Below are positions 9,267-18,803 of a stretch of 64,000 nt of DNA, one piece after another. The notes under the pieces are model-generated. The model saw nothing but the letters and a program-made list of their open reading frames with translations, did not search any database and was not told the origin of the DNA. Origin of the DNA: CAYLLS01 sp964385015 (GTDB lineage: Bacteria; Myxococcota; UBA727; JABDBI01); the NCBI GenBank assembly GCA_964385015.1, contig CAYLLS010000001.1, positions 310,001 through 374,000 on the forward strand, read 5' to 3'. Made by a program: the position numbers and the translations under genes. Each line of letters begins with the position of its first letter. The stretch's first letter is position 1.

Positions 9267-10469
9267 ATGAATAAAAAAAATAATAAAATAATAAAAATTC
9301 GTATTCTCATTTTATGTACAATAGCTATATTACTTTTTTTTAACTATGGTCTATCAAGAAATGCTATAGATTCTTTGTTTTTAGAAAATCTTTCAAGTAC
9401 AAATCTCCCTACAGCCTGGTTGTTAACTGGCATATCATCTGTATTAATTATGATGATATATAACAAATATAATATTAAAATATCTCTATTAAAATTATTT
9501 TCAATATCATCTCTTATATGTGGACTTATTTTAACTATATTACTGATTTGCTTACATTATAAAATTACATATACAACATATGCATTATATATATGGAAAG
9601 AAATTCATATAGTTCTATTAGTAGAAATATTTTGGAGTTTTGCTGATATTACGTTTTCTATAAAACTTGCCAAATGGATTTATGGATTATTTATGTTAAT
9701 GGGATCAATCGGAGCAATAACAGGTAGCTTAATGATCAATCCTTTAGTTAACTATGTTGGAACATTAAATTCATTATGGTTTCTACTACCTATCTTTCTA
9801 TCATGTTATATCATTACTTATATTGCATCATTATTTATAGATAATAAAGTTAATATTACAACAAAAAAAACAACAATACAATTAATACAAAACATTAAAT
9901 TAATAAAAAAAAGTAAATATTTATTTCCATTACTAGGAATTGTTTTTATCACACAAATTTCTATAACATTTATTGATTATGAATATAATACATTTATACA
10001 ACATGCTTATCCAATTTTAGATATTAGAACTGGTGTAATGGGTAAAATACATGCTATATTAGATAGTCTATCTATCATTTTTCAATTTATATCTGGATTA
10101 ATAATTAATATACTTAAAATAAGAGGAACAATTATAGCTATACCATCTATAGTAGCTTGCCTATCATTAATGTTTATTAGTATTCCAAATTTAACTTTTA
10201 TAATAATTACAAGAATAATTACTAAAAGTTTAGATTATTCTATTTTTAAAATCACAAAAGAAATTTTATATATTCCACTAAGTAAAAAAGAAAAAACACA
10301 AGGCAAAGCATTTATAGACATTATGATGTATAGAATAGGGAAAGCTATATCATCATTGATTTTAATATGGATATTTTATTTTCATATAATAAAAAACACT
10401 ATATATTTAGCATTTTCATTTCAAATAATATGGATAATATTAGCAATTACAATATCTAAACGTTATTAA
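9267..10469 (+). CDS. MFS carrier related to the ATP/ADP (NTT) translocase family
   Basis: A 400-residue protein with about 11-12 hydrophobic segments. The N-terminal region, with a conserved Arg-Asx-x-x-Asp-Ser-Leu-Phe pattern (RNAIDSLFLE) followed by a run like LPTAWLLTGISSVL, resembles the shortened NTT/Npt-like MFS proteins found in bacteria and related to the nucleotide transporters of intracellular parasites. It is shorter than energy-parasite NTTs (about 500 residues), so nucleotide transport is not proven. It lies alone, convergent with aspS. A generic MFS exporter is the alternative. Confidence 0.5.
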   Translation: MNKKNNKIIKIRILILCTIAILLFFNYGLSRNAIDSLFLENLSSTNLPTAWLLTGISSVLIMMIYNKYNIKISLLKLFSISSLICGLILTILLICLHYKITYTTYALYIWKEIHIVLLVEIFWSFADITFSIKLAKWIYGLFMLMGSIGAITGSLMINPLVNYVGTLNSLWFLLPIFLSCYIITYIASLFIDNKVNITTKKTTIQLIQNIKLIKKSKYLFPLLGIVFITQISITFIDYEYNTFIQHAYPILDIRTGVMGKIHAILDSLSIIFQFISGLIINILKIRGTIIAIPSIVACLSLMFISIPNLTFIIITRIITKSLDYSIFKITKEILYIPLSKKEKTQGKAFIDIMMYRIGKAISSLILIWIFYFHIIKNTIYLAFSFQIIWIILAITISKRY

Positions 10470-10505
10470 ATTATTAATTATATGCTCAATATATTACACA
10501 TTATC

Positions 10506-12302
10506 TTACATAACAATATTTAATTCCTTCAAAGATTTAATATCAATATGACTTGGAGCTCCAGTTAATAAATCATACCCAGTTTGACTTTTAGGGAAAG
10601 CTATAACATCACGAATATTATCACTATTACATAATAACATACATAATCTATCTAAACCTAATGCTATTCCACCATGCGGAGGAGTTCCAAACATCATAGA
10701 TTTTAAAAAAAATCCAAATTTTTTTTCTTGTTCTTTTATAGAAAGTCCTAAAATATCAAAAATTTTCTTTTGCATATTATAATCATAAATACGCATAGAG
10801 CCTCCACCTATTTCACAACCATTAATAACCAAATCATATGCTACAGCAGTACATGACTCTGGATTACTATATAAATTTTTCTTATCATTAATAGATGGCA
10901 AAGTAAACGGATGATGCATAGAAGAATAGACATTAGTATTTTTATCAACCTTAAATAAAGGAAATTTATTTATCCATAATGCTTTCCAAGATGATTCATT
11001 AATTAGATTAAAATACCGTCCTAAATATAAACGTAATTTATTTAATATATTATATACCACATTAGCATTACCAAATTGAAATAAAATCATATCTCCATGA
11101 TTAGCATTACACATTTTATTTATAATACATGAATATTTTACACTAATAAATTTACTTAATGGTGATTGTAACCATTTGCCATTAATGTTATCAACCTTAG
11201 CACTAGCTAACCCACTTCCACCATTATCTATAACTATTTTTTCTAAATTTTTCATTAACGTTCTAGATACATTATACTTGTATGGAATAATCATTACTTT
11301 AATAATTTCATTTTTTAATAAAATTTGTTTAAAAAATGGAACATCAATACACTTAAATGATCTTATTGTATCAGTTAAATCATAATGTAATAAACCGAAT
11401 CTAATATCTGGCTTATCTGTGCTATAACGTATCATTGCGTCTTTATAACTCATAACACAAAAGTTCTCATCTAATTTAACATTAATAAGATTATTAAATA
11501 TATCATAAATTAATTTTTCACAATATTTCATAATTATATTTTCTGTTACAAAACTCATTTCTATATCAATTTGTGTAAATTCTGGTTGTCTATTACCACG
11601 CAAATCTTCATCTCTGCAACATTTGACAATTTGAAAATAACGATCAAAACCAGCCATCATAAACATTTGTTTAAATAATTGTGGACTTTCTGCTAAAGCA
11701 AAAAATAAACCATTTTGTAATCTTGATGGAACAACAAAATTTCTAGCCCCTCCAGGTGTATATTTAATCATTAATGGAGTTTCAATATCTAAAAAATTAT
11801 GTTTATAAAAGTAATTTCTTACTATTTGTGTAATTTTATGTCTTAACATAAAATTATATTGCATCTTTTTTCTTCTTAAATCTAATATTCTATATCGCAA
11901 ACGTTTATCTTCATGCGCATTACATTTGCCATTAACCTGAAATGGAAGAGTACAAGACTTATTAAAAACATGAAATTCAATGATATTAACTTCTATACAT
12001 CCAGTATCAAATTTATTATTAGCTAATCCACCATTAATTAATCTATCTTCAACCATCCCTTTAACTCCAATACACCATTCATTTCTAATTTTACTAGATT
12101 CGTTATATAACTCATGATTATATTCAGCTTTACAAACTATTTGTGTAATGCCATAACGATCTCTTAAATCAATAAAATTACAACTTCCATGATTTCTAAA
12201 ACTATTAACCCATCCACATAATACTACACTTTTCCCTACATCGCATAATCTCAAATCATTACAAGTATGAGTTCTTTTGTTATTATATAAAAAATCAAAC
12301 AT
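10506..12302 (-). CDS. aspS: Aspartyl-tRNA synthetase
   Basis: Class II synthetase charging tRNA-Asp (or Asp and Asn). Residues 1-110 form the OB anticodon-binding domain (DVGKSVVLCGWVNSFR). The catalytic core has motif 2 (FKQMFMMAGFDRYFQIVKCCRDEDLRGNRQPEFTQ region) and motif 3 (GIALGLDRL near the C-terminus), with the bacterial GAD insertion in between. Length (598) is that of the bacterial type. It is the last gene of the molybdenum-cofactor operon, 16 bases after moeA, which is an unusual partner and probably reflects genome compaction. Confidence 0.95.
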   Translation of the reverse strand: MFDFLYNNKRTHTCNDLRLCDVGKSVVLCGWVNSFRNHGSCNFIDLRDRYGITQIVCKAEYNHELYNESSKIRNEWCIGVKGMVEDRLINGGLANNKFDTGCIEVNIIEFHVFNKSCTLPFQVNGKCNAHEDKRLRYRILDLRRKKMQYNFMLRHKITQIVRNYFYKHNFLDIETPLMIKYTPGGARNFVVPSRLQNGLFFALAESPQLFKQMFMMAGFDRYFQIVKCCRDEDLRGNRQPEFTQIDIEMSFVTENIIMKYCEKLIYDIFNNLINVKLDENFCVMSYKDAMIRYSTDKPDIRFGLLHYDLTDTIRSFKCIDVPFFKQILLKNEIIKVMIIPYKYNVSRTLMKNLEKIVIDNGGSGLASAKVDNINGKWLQSPLSKFISVKYSCIINKMCNANHGDMILFQFGNANVVYNILNKLRLYLGRYFNLINESSWKALWINKFPLFKVDKNTNVYSSMHHPFTLPSINDKKNLYSNPESCTAVAYDLVINGCEIGGGSMRIYDYNMQKKIFDILGLSIKEQEKKFGFFLKSMMFGTPPHGGIALGLDRLCMLLCNSDNIRDVIAFPKSQTGYDLLTGAPSHIDIKSLKELNIVM

Positions 12303-12318
12303 ATACTAATTCCCTATT

Positions 12319-13503
12319 TTATATCATTATAGTTTTAATTAAGGTTCCCTTCTTAATAACAGATAATTTATTATCTAACCAACAAATCATATTAGATTTA
12401 CTCATAGCAAATAACATATGAGATCCTTGATTATTTAAAATCATAATATTATTATTATCTAATAATTTAGCTTGTAAAAATTGATCTATATTAGTTGTTC
12501 TAACAAAATCATGATCAATTTTCCTAAAAATCCATTTTATACCAAATTTTTCCTTATGCATAACATATAAACATTGTTTAATAAATATATTAGTCATAGT
12601 ATATGCAGCTACAGGATTTCCAGGTAATCCAAAAATAGGTTTTTCATAAAAACTACCAAAATACAATGGTTTCCCTGGGCGCCATAACCCTCTATAAAAT
12701 AATTGTTTTATTCCTAACTCTTTAAATACATTTCTTGTAAAATCAAATTTACCAACTGATATACCACCTACAACAATAATCATATCTACATTACTAATAT
12801 TATTTATATCATGTTTAATTTTATGAAAATTATCTTCAATTTTTTTTAAATGCATAACTGTTGCACCAAATTTTTGCATTAATAACTTAACAATTGGACC
12901 ACTACAATAATATACCTTATTTTCTTGTAATGGTTTACCTGGATATATTAATTCAGATCCTGTTGCAATAATATAAATTTTTGGTTTCTTATATACTTTA
13001 ATTTTATTAATTCCCAATGCCAATAATAAACCTAAATGCCTAACATCTAATTGAGTTCCTGATTCAATAACTTTTTCACCTAATTTTACATCTTCTCCAG
13101 ATAATCTTATATTTTGATATTTTTTAACTTGACTAATAATTTTAATATAAACATTATTGTGAATAACATCTTCTTTTTTTACAATAACATCAATACCATG
13201 TGGAACTTGTGCTCCAGTCATAATAGATACACAACAATTTAAATCAATATTATGAGGTATTTTGCCACCAGCTGCAATTTCAGCATGAATAAATAATCTT
13301 TTATTCTTATTTAAATTCAAAAAATTTTTATATGAAAATCCAAACCCATCTACTGCAGCATTATTAAAATTAGGCAACATAATAGGTGCAATAATATCCT
13401 CTGCTATAATACATTTATAACATAATATAACTGATTTAATTTCCATATCTAAATAATAATTAAAATTTAAAATTACTTTTAAAGCATCATTAACACTAAT
13501 CAT
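12319..13503 (-). CDS. moeA: Molybdopterin molybdenumtransferase MoeA
   Basis: Inserts molybdate into adenylylated molybdopterin, the last general step of Moco synthesis. The N-terminal region (MISVNDALKVIL ... VDGFGFSYKNF) and the MogA-like domain with TGSELIYPGKP and the GGISVGKFDF and GLPGNPVAAYTM motifs are all present. At 394 residues it is slightly shorter than E. coli MoeA (411). No separate mogA (adenylylation) is seen in the window. Confidence 0.92.
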   Translation of the reverse strand: MISVNDALKVILNFNYYLDMEIKSVILCYKCIIAEDIIAPIMLPNFNNAAVDGFGFSYKNFLNLNKNKRLFIHAEIAAGGKIPHNIDLNCCVSIMTGAQVPHGIDVIVKKEDVIHNNVYIKIISQVKKYQNIRLSGEDVKLGEKVIESGTQLDVRHLGLLLALGINKIKVYKKPKIYIIATGSELIYPGKPLQENKVYYCSGPIVKLLMQKFGATVMHLKKIEDNFHKIKHDINNISNVDMIIVVGGISVGKFDFTRNVFKELGIKQLFYRGLWRPGKPLYFGSFYEKPIFGLPGNPVAAYTMTNIFIKQCLYVMHKEKFGIKWIFRKIDHDFVRTTNIDQFLQAKLLDNNNIMILNNQGSHMLFAMSKSNMICWLDNKLSVIKKGTLIKTIMI

Positions 13504-13539
13504 AAAAATACTCTCACATAAATAATATAAATATTTAAT

Positions 13540-14781
13540 TTACATAATATTAATCAAATCATTTTCATCATCTAACATAGTTACTTCATAATTAATATCA
13601 TTTACATTTGTAATTTTAGAATTTTTACCACATAATATACAATTATCATCTTTATAATTATTCAATTTATAAAACTCATTGTCTAATAAATTAAACCACA
13701 TTGTTTCATTATAATTAATTATATTATATCCTAAAAAATATTTAATAGCTTCATTGGCTTGATAAAGACCCAAAATACCTGGAGTGACTCCAATGACTCC
13801 AACATCATCACAAGAATTAATACACGATTTTTGATATAAATTCCCCCAATAACATCTTAAACATGGACTTTTACCAGGATAAAAAAAATCAATTTGTCCT
13901 TCAAATTTATAAATACTAGCTCTAATAAGATGTTTATTATTTAAATAAGATAAATCATTTATTAAAAATTTAGATTTAAAATTATCAGTACAATCTAAAA
14001 TTAAATCATAATTATTAAAAATTTTTTCACCATTTCCATTATTAATAAATTCATTATATATAGATATATCAACAAAAGGATTTAATTCTGATATAAACTT
14101 AGCAGCCATAACTGTTTTTAAATTTTTACAATCATTAAACTTATATATGCTTTGTCTATGTAAATTACTAACTTCTATTAAATCCCCATCACAAATACCA
14201 ATTTTACCAATACCAGCAGCAGCTAAATACTGCAAGGCAACACATCCTAAAGCCCCAGCACCTATTACTAGTATACTAGCTAAATTTAATTTTGTTTGTC
14301 CTATTGTTTTAATTAATTTATTTTGTTTATAATAAAATATTTTTTTTTCATGCATACGATTAATATCATTATCATTAATCCAATTAAAACTTTTATCATT
14401 ATAAACTTCTTTTTTCCAAATAGGTAATTTTTTTTTTAATTCATTAATGATATATAAACACGCATAAAAAGCATTCTTTCTATGTACAGATGCCACACCT
14501 AACCAAACAGCTACATCTCCAACAATTAATTTGCCAACCCTATGAGCACTAACAACTTTAATTATTTTAAAAGAAGACTTAATACTATGAATAATATCAT
14601 TTAATATCATTATAGATAATGCTTCATCACCTTCATAATATAAATAATCTACATATTTACTTCTATTCTTGAAACGTACTCTACCTTCAAATATGACAAA
14701 ACCACCACAATTTAAATTATATAATAATGATCTTAATTTATGGATATCCAATGGATCATTACATAATGAAAATTTTAACAT
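13540..14781 (-). CDS. MoaE-MoeB fusion: molybdopterin synthase large subunit joined to MoaD-adenylyltransferase
   Basis: Residues 1-135 are MoaE, the catalytic subunit of molybdopterin synthase, with FEGRVR, HRVGKLIVGD, SVHRKNAF and the active-site lysines in PIWKKE (about 119-125). Residues 145-413 are a ThiF/MoeB E1-like domain that adenylylates the C-terminus of MoaD: GAGALG ATP loop at 174-179, Asp198/Asp200, SNLHRQ at 205-210, and zinc cysteine pairs at 307/310 and 381/384. The frame is continuous with no internal stop. The gene starts 4 bases before the MobA-MoaD gene ends upstream, so the enzyme that charges MoaD and the subunit that uses it are one polypeptide. I cannot judge how common this fusion is. 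Confidence 0.87.
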   Translation of the reverse strand: MLKFSLCNDPLDIHKLRSLLYNLNCGGFVIFEGRVRFKNRSKYVDYLYYEGDEALSIMILNDIIHSIKSSFKIIKVVSAHRVGKLIVGDVAVWLGVASVHRKNAFYACLYIINELKKKLPIWKKEVYNDKSFNWINDNDINRMHEKKIFYYKQNKLIKTIGQTKLNLASILVIGAGALGCVALQYLAAAGIGKIGICDGDLIEVSNLHRQSIYKFNDCKNLKTVMAAKFISELNPFVDISIYNEFINNGNGEKIFNNYDLILDCTDNFKSKFLINDLSYLNNKHLIRASIYKFEGQIDFFYPGKSPCLRCYWGNLYQKSCINSCDDVGVIGVTPGILGLYQANEAIKYFLGYNIINYNETMWFNLLDNEFYKLNNYKDDNCILCGKNSKITNVNDINYEVTMLDDENDLINIM

Positions 14782-14785
14782 GATA

Positions 14786-15640
14786 TTAACCTCCAGAGAC
14801 AGGAGGTAAAAATATTACATCATCTTTATCTTTTAATTTATAATCCCATGATACAAATATATTATTTATTAATACTCTTAAATTTGATTTATCATAACTA
14901 AAATTATATTTATGTTTTAGATGATTATATAAATCACTTACATTATGCATTTGAATATATATTCTCTCTTTACCCAATCCTCTAGTTTCACGCATAGCTG
15001 CAAAATATTTGATATTATAATAACATCCTATATTATTTTTATTTAATGACAACTTAGCTTTCTTCATTTCATCTGGAAAATTTACATTGCTGAGCCATGA
15101 TAATTCTTTAGGTATTATTTTTTTTACATTCAATTTATGTATAATTTCTTTTGGACAAATAATATTATTTGACCAAAATTCTAATAACTTTATAAATGAT
15201 CTAGATTCATAAATAGCACTAAGTGGTTCAAGTGCATTTCTTTTTGTATTAACAAATGATGTAACATCAGCATCTTTATCACGACTATTAACTAACATTT
15301 TTAATGCTTCTTTATTAAAAAAAGGCATATCACATGCTAATACTAACCATGCAACATTATTATATTTTTTCATAGCAGATAAAATACCAGTTAACGGTCC
15401 AAATGACGGATGAAAACAATCATCAATACATAAAGAATCTTGAACTTTAATAGAAAACATTGATGTAGAAACATATACATTATCACAATAATCAGACATC
15501 ATATCATAACAATATTTCCATTGTTCTTTTTTATGAAAATATAAAGTTGCTTTGTCTTCTTTCATTCTTTCACTTTTGCCACCAATTAATACTAACCCAT
15601 ATAATAAATCATTATTTTTGTTCAAAATCACTTTTGCCAC
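14786..15640 (-). CDS. MobA-MoaD fusion: molybdenum cofactor guanylyltransferase joined to molybdopterin synthase small subunit
   Basis: Residues about 14-195 are MobA, which adds GMP to Mo-molybdopterin to form the bis-MGD cofactor; LVLIGGKSERMKEDKATL is the nucleotide-binding signature, with CDMPF further on. Residues about 205-284 are MoaD, a ubiquitin-like sulfur carrier starting with IKYFAAMRETRGLG and ending in the required Gly-Gly (VSGG, 283-284). Because MoaD sits at the C-terminus, its thiocarboxylate tail is free. The start overlaps the moaC end by 29 bases. The MobA part implies a bis-MGD enzyme of the DMSO-reductase family (for example a formate dehydrogenase) elsewhere in the genome. 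Confidence 0.88.
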   Translation of the reverse strand: MAKVILNKNNDLLYGLVLIGGKSERMKEDKATLYFHKKEQWKYCYDMMSDYCDNVYVSTSMFSIKVQDSLCIDDCFHPSFGPLTGILSAMKKYNNVAWLVLACDMPFFNKEALKMLVNSRDKDADVTSFVNTKRNALEPLSAIYESRSFIKLLEFWSNNIICPKEIIHKLNVKKIIPKELSWLSNVNFPDEMKKAKLSLNKNNIGCYYNIKYFAAMRETRGLGKERIYIQMHNVSDLYNHLKHKYNFSYDKSNLRVLINNIFVSWDYKLKDKDDVIFLPPVSGG

Positions 15641-16103
15641 CAGTTTTCTTTATTAAATATATTTTCTTAATCATAATATTATGAGACATATATTTACACA
15701 TATCATAAAATGTTAAACTAGCTATAGTAACTGCCATCAAAGCTTCCATCTCTACACCTGTTTTTTCATATGCTTTAACTTCACAATCAAACAATAGAGT
15801 TTTATCTATATTAAATTTAGTTGAAATACTACACTTATCTATCATTAATATATGACAAAATGGAATTAATGATGAAGTTTTTTTAGATGCCATAATACCA
15901 GCCATAATAGATGTACTAATAACAGGGCCTTTTACACTAATAATTTCATTATTACAAATTTTATTCCAAATTACATCAGGCAACTGTATAATAGATTTAG
16001 ATCTAGCATATCTATAAGTATTTTTTTTATAACTCACATCTACCATAGTTAACTTATTATTTTCTTTTCCAATAGTAATATTATTTATAAATTTATTTGT
16101 CAT
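15612..16103 (-). CDS. moaC: Cyclic pyranopterin monophosphate synthase MoaC
   Basis: Acts with MoaA to convert GTP into cyclic pyranopterin monophosphate. Family motifs are present: MVDVSYKKNTYRYARS near the start, LIPFCHILMI (usually IPLCHPL), and GVEMEALMAVTIASLTFYDMCK. Length (163) matches. The start lies 24 bases downstream of moaA. The 3' end overlaps the next gene by 29 bases, consistent with co-translation. Confidence 0.93.
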   Translation of the reverse strand: MTNKFINNITIGKENNKLTMVDVSYKKNTYRYARSKSIIQLPDVIWNKICNNEIISVKGPVISTSIMAGIMASKKTSSLIPFCHILMIDKCSISTKFNIDKTLLFDCEVKAYEKTGVEMEALMAVTIASLTFYDMCKYMSHNIMIKKIYLIKKTGGKSDFEQK

Positions 16104-16127
16104 AACATATTTCCAACAAATTGTGTT

Positions 16128-17180
16128 TCAACCACCTATTTGATGCATTTCTATAGCTTTATTACTTAAATCATTAACTTGTTCTCTTAATTCAGAATAT
16201 CTATTATTTCTCATTAACCATACATTATAAATCCATTTTTTTATTATTTCATTATTACTCGTAGATCTTAATTGAGCTTTAAGATTATAACTATTAGATC
16301 CAAATAAACAAGTATATATCTTTCCATCAGAGGATAATCTTAACCTAGAACAAAATTTGCAAAATGGTTTAGAAATAGATGATATAAAACCTATTTCACC
16401 AGAACCATCAAAATAAGAAAATCTTTCAGATACTTCCGAAATATAATTTCTTGCAATTTTTCTTATAGGCATAACAGAATTAATTTTTTTTAATATATTA
16501 GTTGATATGACAACATATTTTTTTTGCCAATTATTATAATTTCCAACATCCATAAATTCAATAAATCTAACAATATGTCCACTCCCTTTAAAATAACGAA
16601 CAAGATTTAAAATAGAAACATCATTAATACCTTTTAATACAACAACATTAATTTTAAGTGGTAAAAATCCAGCTTCTTCAGCAGCATTAATTCCTAAATA
16701 AACTTTATCCATATCATTTTTATTGCCACTCAATTGTTTAAAAATCATATTATCTAATGAATTTAAACTAATAGTAATTTGATCTAATCCAGCATCTTTT
16801 AATTGTTTAGCATAATTAAATAATAAAACACCATTAGTTGTTAAAGCAAGTTTAATATTAATATTATGATGTTTAATGCTTTCTACTAATTTACAAAAAT
16901 TAACTCGCATTAACGGTTCTCCACCAGTAAATCTTATTTTTTTTACACCTAAAGAAGAAAAAATTTTTACTGACCTTAATATTTCCTCAAAAGACAACAT
17001 ATGTATATTATTTAAAAATTTATTTTTAATATAAAAAAAATCTGTTGGCATACAATAAATACATCTAAAATTACATCTATCAGTAACAGAAATACGCACA
17101 TCGCGCAAACAACGATTATAGATATCAAAAATTTTATTATTTACTACATCATTATGATTGTTTAAATTTACTTTAATCAT
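16128..17180 (-). CDS. moaA: GTP 3',8-cyclase MoaA (radical SAM)
   Basis: First enzyme of molybdenum cofactor synthesis. The radical-SAM cluster is Cys36, Cys40 and Cys43 (CNFRCIYC), followed by FTGGEPLMR. The second [4Fe-4S] cluster ligands are Cys274, Cys277 and Cys291 (CKFCSRLRLSSDGKIYTC). The C-terminal Gly-Gly that enters the active site is intact (HQIGG). Length (350) is normal. It is the first gene of the Moco operon, with 162 bases of leader to secG. Confidence 0.95.
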   Translation of the reverse strand: MIKVNLNNHNDVVNNKIFDIYNRCLRDVRISVTDRCNFRCIYCMPTDFFYIKNKFLNNIHMLSFEEILRSVKIFSSLGVKKIRFTGGEPLMRVNFCKLVESIKHHNINIKLALTTNGVLLFNYAKQLKDAGLDQITISLNSLDNMIFKQLSGNKNDMDKVYLGINAAEEAGFLPLKINVVVLKGINDVSILNLVRYFKGSGHIVRFIEFMDVGNYNNWQKKYVVISTNILKKINSVMPIRKIARNYISEVSERFSYFDGSGEIGFISSISKPFCKFCSRLRLSSDGKIYTCLFGSNSYNLKAQLRSTSNNEIIKKWIYNVWLMRNNRYSELREQVNDLSNKAIEMHQIGG

Positions 17181-17342
17181 ATATAATTCCTAACAAATAT
17201 ATAATTCACATTATATATTTATATATTATGTATAATAACATATATAAATAACTTAAAAAAGAAAGATTTTTATAATTAAAAACATATTAAACATATATAA
17301 TATTTACTTGACATAAACTAATACAATATATGCAAATATATA

Positions 17343-17573
17343 CTAACAAAAAAATATACGAGATAATATAAAATTACATATCATAAAACATATAGCAAGA
17401 ATCATAGTAAAATTAAAAAAAAACTTATTTACACTTTTAACATGAAACATAGATTCAGAATGAAACTTTCCAAATGCTATTGTTCCTCCTCCTTTATTTC
17501 CATGCTGAAACAATATAACAAATATCAAAATAATTGCTAATATAATTTGTAATATAATTAATATAATATACAT
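17343..17573 (-). CDS. secG: Protein translocase subunit SecG
   Basis: Small auxiliary subunit of the SecYEG channel. The 76-residue protein has two hydrophobic segments (about 3-22 and 53-73) separated by a polar loop containing GNKGGGTIAFGKF, close to the G-GGLGAAFG loop of SecG. It follows pgk by 16 bases on the same strand, in the common gapA-pgk-(tpi)-secG order. Confidence 0.85.
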   Translation of the reverse strand: MYIILIILQIILAIILIFVILFQHGNKGGGTIAFGKFHSESMFHVKSVNKFFFNFTMILAICFMICNFILSRIFFC

Positions 17574-17589
17574 TTAACATAACTCCATA

Positions 17590-18777
17590 TTAATAACAAA
17601 AACCTAAATGTTTTAATCCAATTAATTGATTATTATTTAAAAAACTAATACTAGCACCACCACCTGTAGAAATATGCGAAAATTTATCAAACAAATTTAA
17701 TGAATTAATAGCTGATATAGATTCTCCACCACCAATTATTACTAAACTACTTAAATTAGACAATATCTTAAACAAACTAAATGTACCATATGAATAATAA
17801 GAATTTTCAAAAAATCCCATAGGGCCATTTAAAAATATAGTTTTGGCACTAAATATTTTTTTTTTAAACAACATAATGCTTTTAAACCCTATGTCAAAAC
17901 ATATATCATTATTAGACAATCTATTTTTAACAATAGGCCTACTAAATGAATTGACACCTACTACATAATCGAATGGTAAAATAATTTTTACATTATATTT
18001 TTTTGCACTATTTAAAATAACATTAGCAATATCTAACAATTCTAATGTTATCACATGAGCACCTATATTATGTCCCATAATTTTTAAAAACACTAATAAC
18101 ATCATACCACCAATAATAATGCTATCAATTTTATGCATAAAATATTGCAAAAACTTTAATTTATCATATGCCTTTTTACCACCAATAATCACTAAAAACG
18201 GTTTCTTTGGCCTATTGCGTAATATACTTAAATATTGAATTTCTTTTTTTAATAATAAACCACCAGCATTATGTTTTATCATTTTACTTAATCTAACAAT
18301 AGAACTATGTTTTCTATGTGAACATGCAAAAGCATCATTTACATAAATATCTATTTTTTTCCCTAACATATAAGCAAAAATATCATCATTATGAATTTCA
18401 CCACTATGAAATCTTAAGTTATCTAACAATAAAACTTCATTTTTAGATAATACATCAATCGCATTATCAACTCTATTCCCAATGCAGTTTGGAATGAAAA
18501 TAATATTTTTATTTAATAACTGTTCTAATCTATATGCAATAAACTTTAATGAATATTTAATATTAAACATTCCATCAGGACGTCCCAAATGACTAGCTAA
18601 AATTAATTTAGCACCCTTATTTAATAAACAATTTATAGTAGGTATTATTAATTTAATTTTAGTATCATCTAAAATATTATTATTGCAATCAATTGGAACA
18701 TTCAAATCTACTCTACACAATACATTTTTATTATAACATGTAAAAGTCAAATCATCAATCCATATAATTTTTAACAT
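17590..18777 (-). CDS. pgk: Phosphoglycerate kinase
   Basis: Transfers phosphate from 1,3-bisphosphoglycerate to ADP. Motifs include RVDLNVPID, SHLGRPDG, LLLDNLRFHSGE, GGKKAYDKLKFL, GPMGFFE and the C-terminal glycine loops GGGESISAIN and STGGGASISFL. The open frame reaches 18798 through a TTG codon, but the ATG at 18777 fits the family N-terminus and has a GGAT site upstream. It is 26 bases downstream of gapA. No tpi is seen between pgk and secG, unlike in many relatives. Confidence 0.93.
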   Translation of the reverse strand: MLKIIWIDDLTFTCYNKNVLCRVDLNVPIDCNNNILDDTKIKLIIPTINCLLNKGAKLILASHLGRPDGMFNIKYSLKFIAYRLEQLLNKNIIFIPNCIGNRVDNAIDVLSKNEVLLLDNLRFHSGEIHNDDIFAYMLGKKIDIYVNDAFACSHRKHSSIVRLSKMIKHNAGGLLLKKEIQYLSILRNRPKKPFLVIIGGKKAYDKLKFLQYFMHKIDSIIIGGMMLLVFLKIMGHNIGAHVITLELLDIANVILNSAKKYNVKIILPFDYVVGVNSFSRPIVKNRLSNNDICFDIGFKSIMLFKKKIFSAKTIFLNGPMGFFENSYYSYGTFSLFKILSNLSSLVIIGGGESISAINSLNLFDKFSHISTGGGASISFLNNNQLIGLKHLGFCY

Positions 18778-18803
18778 ATAATAATCCAAATAAATCAATA
18801 ATA

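Noticed and set aside
17308..17313. TTGACA hexamer on the plus strand resembling a -35 box
   Set aside because: No gene on the plus strand follows; the neighbours are on the minus strand.
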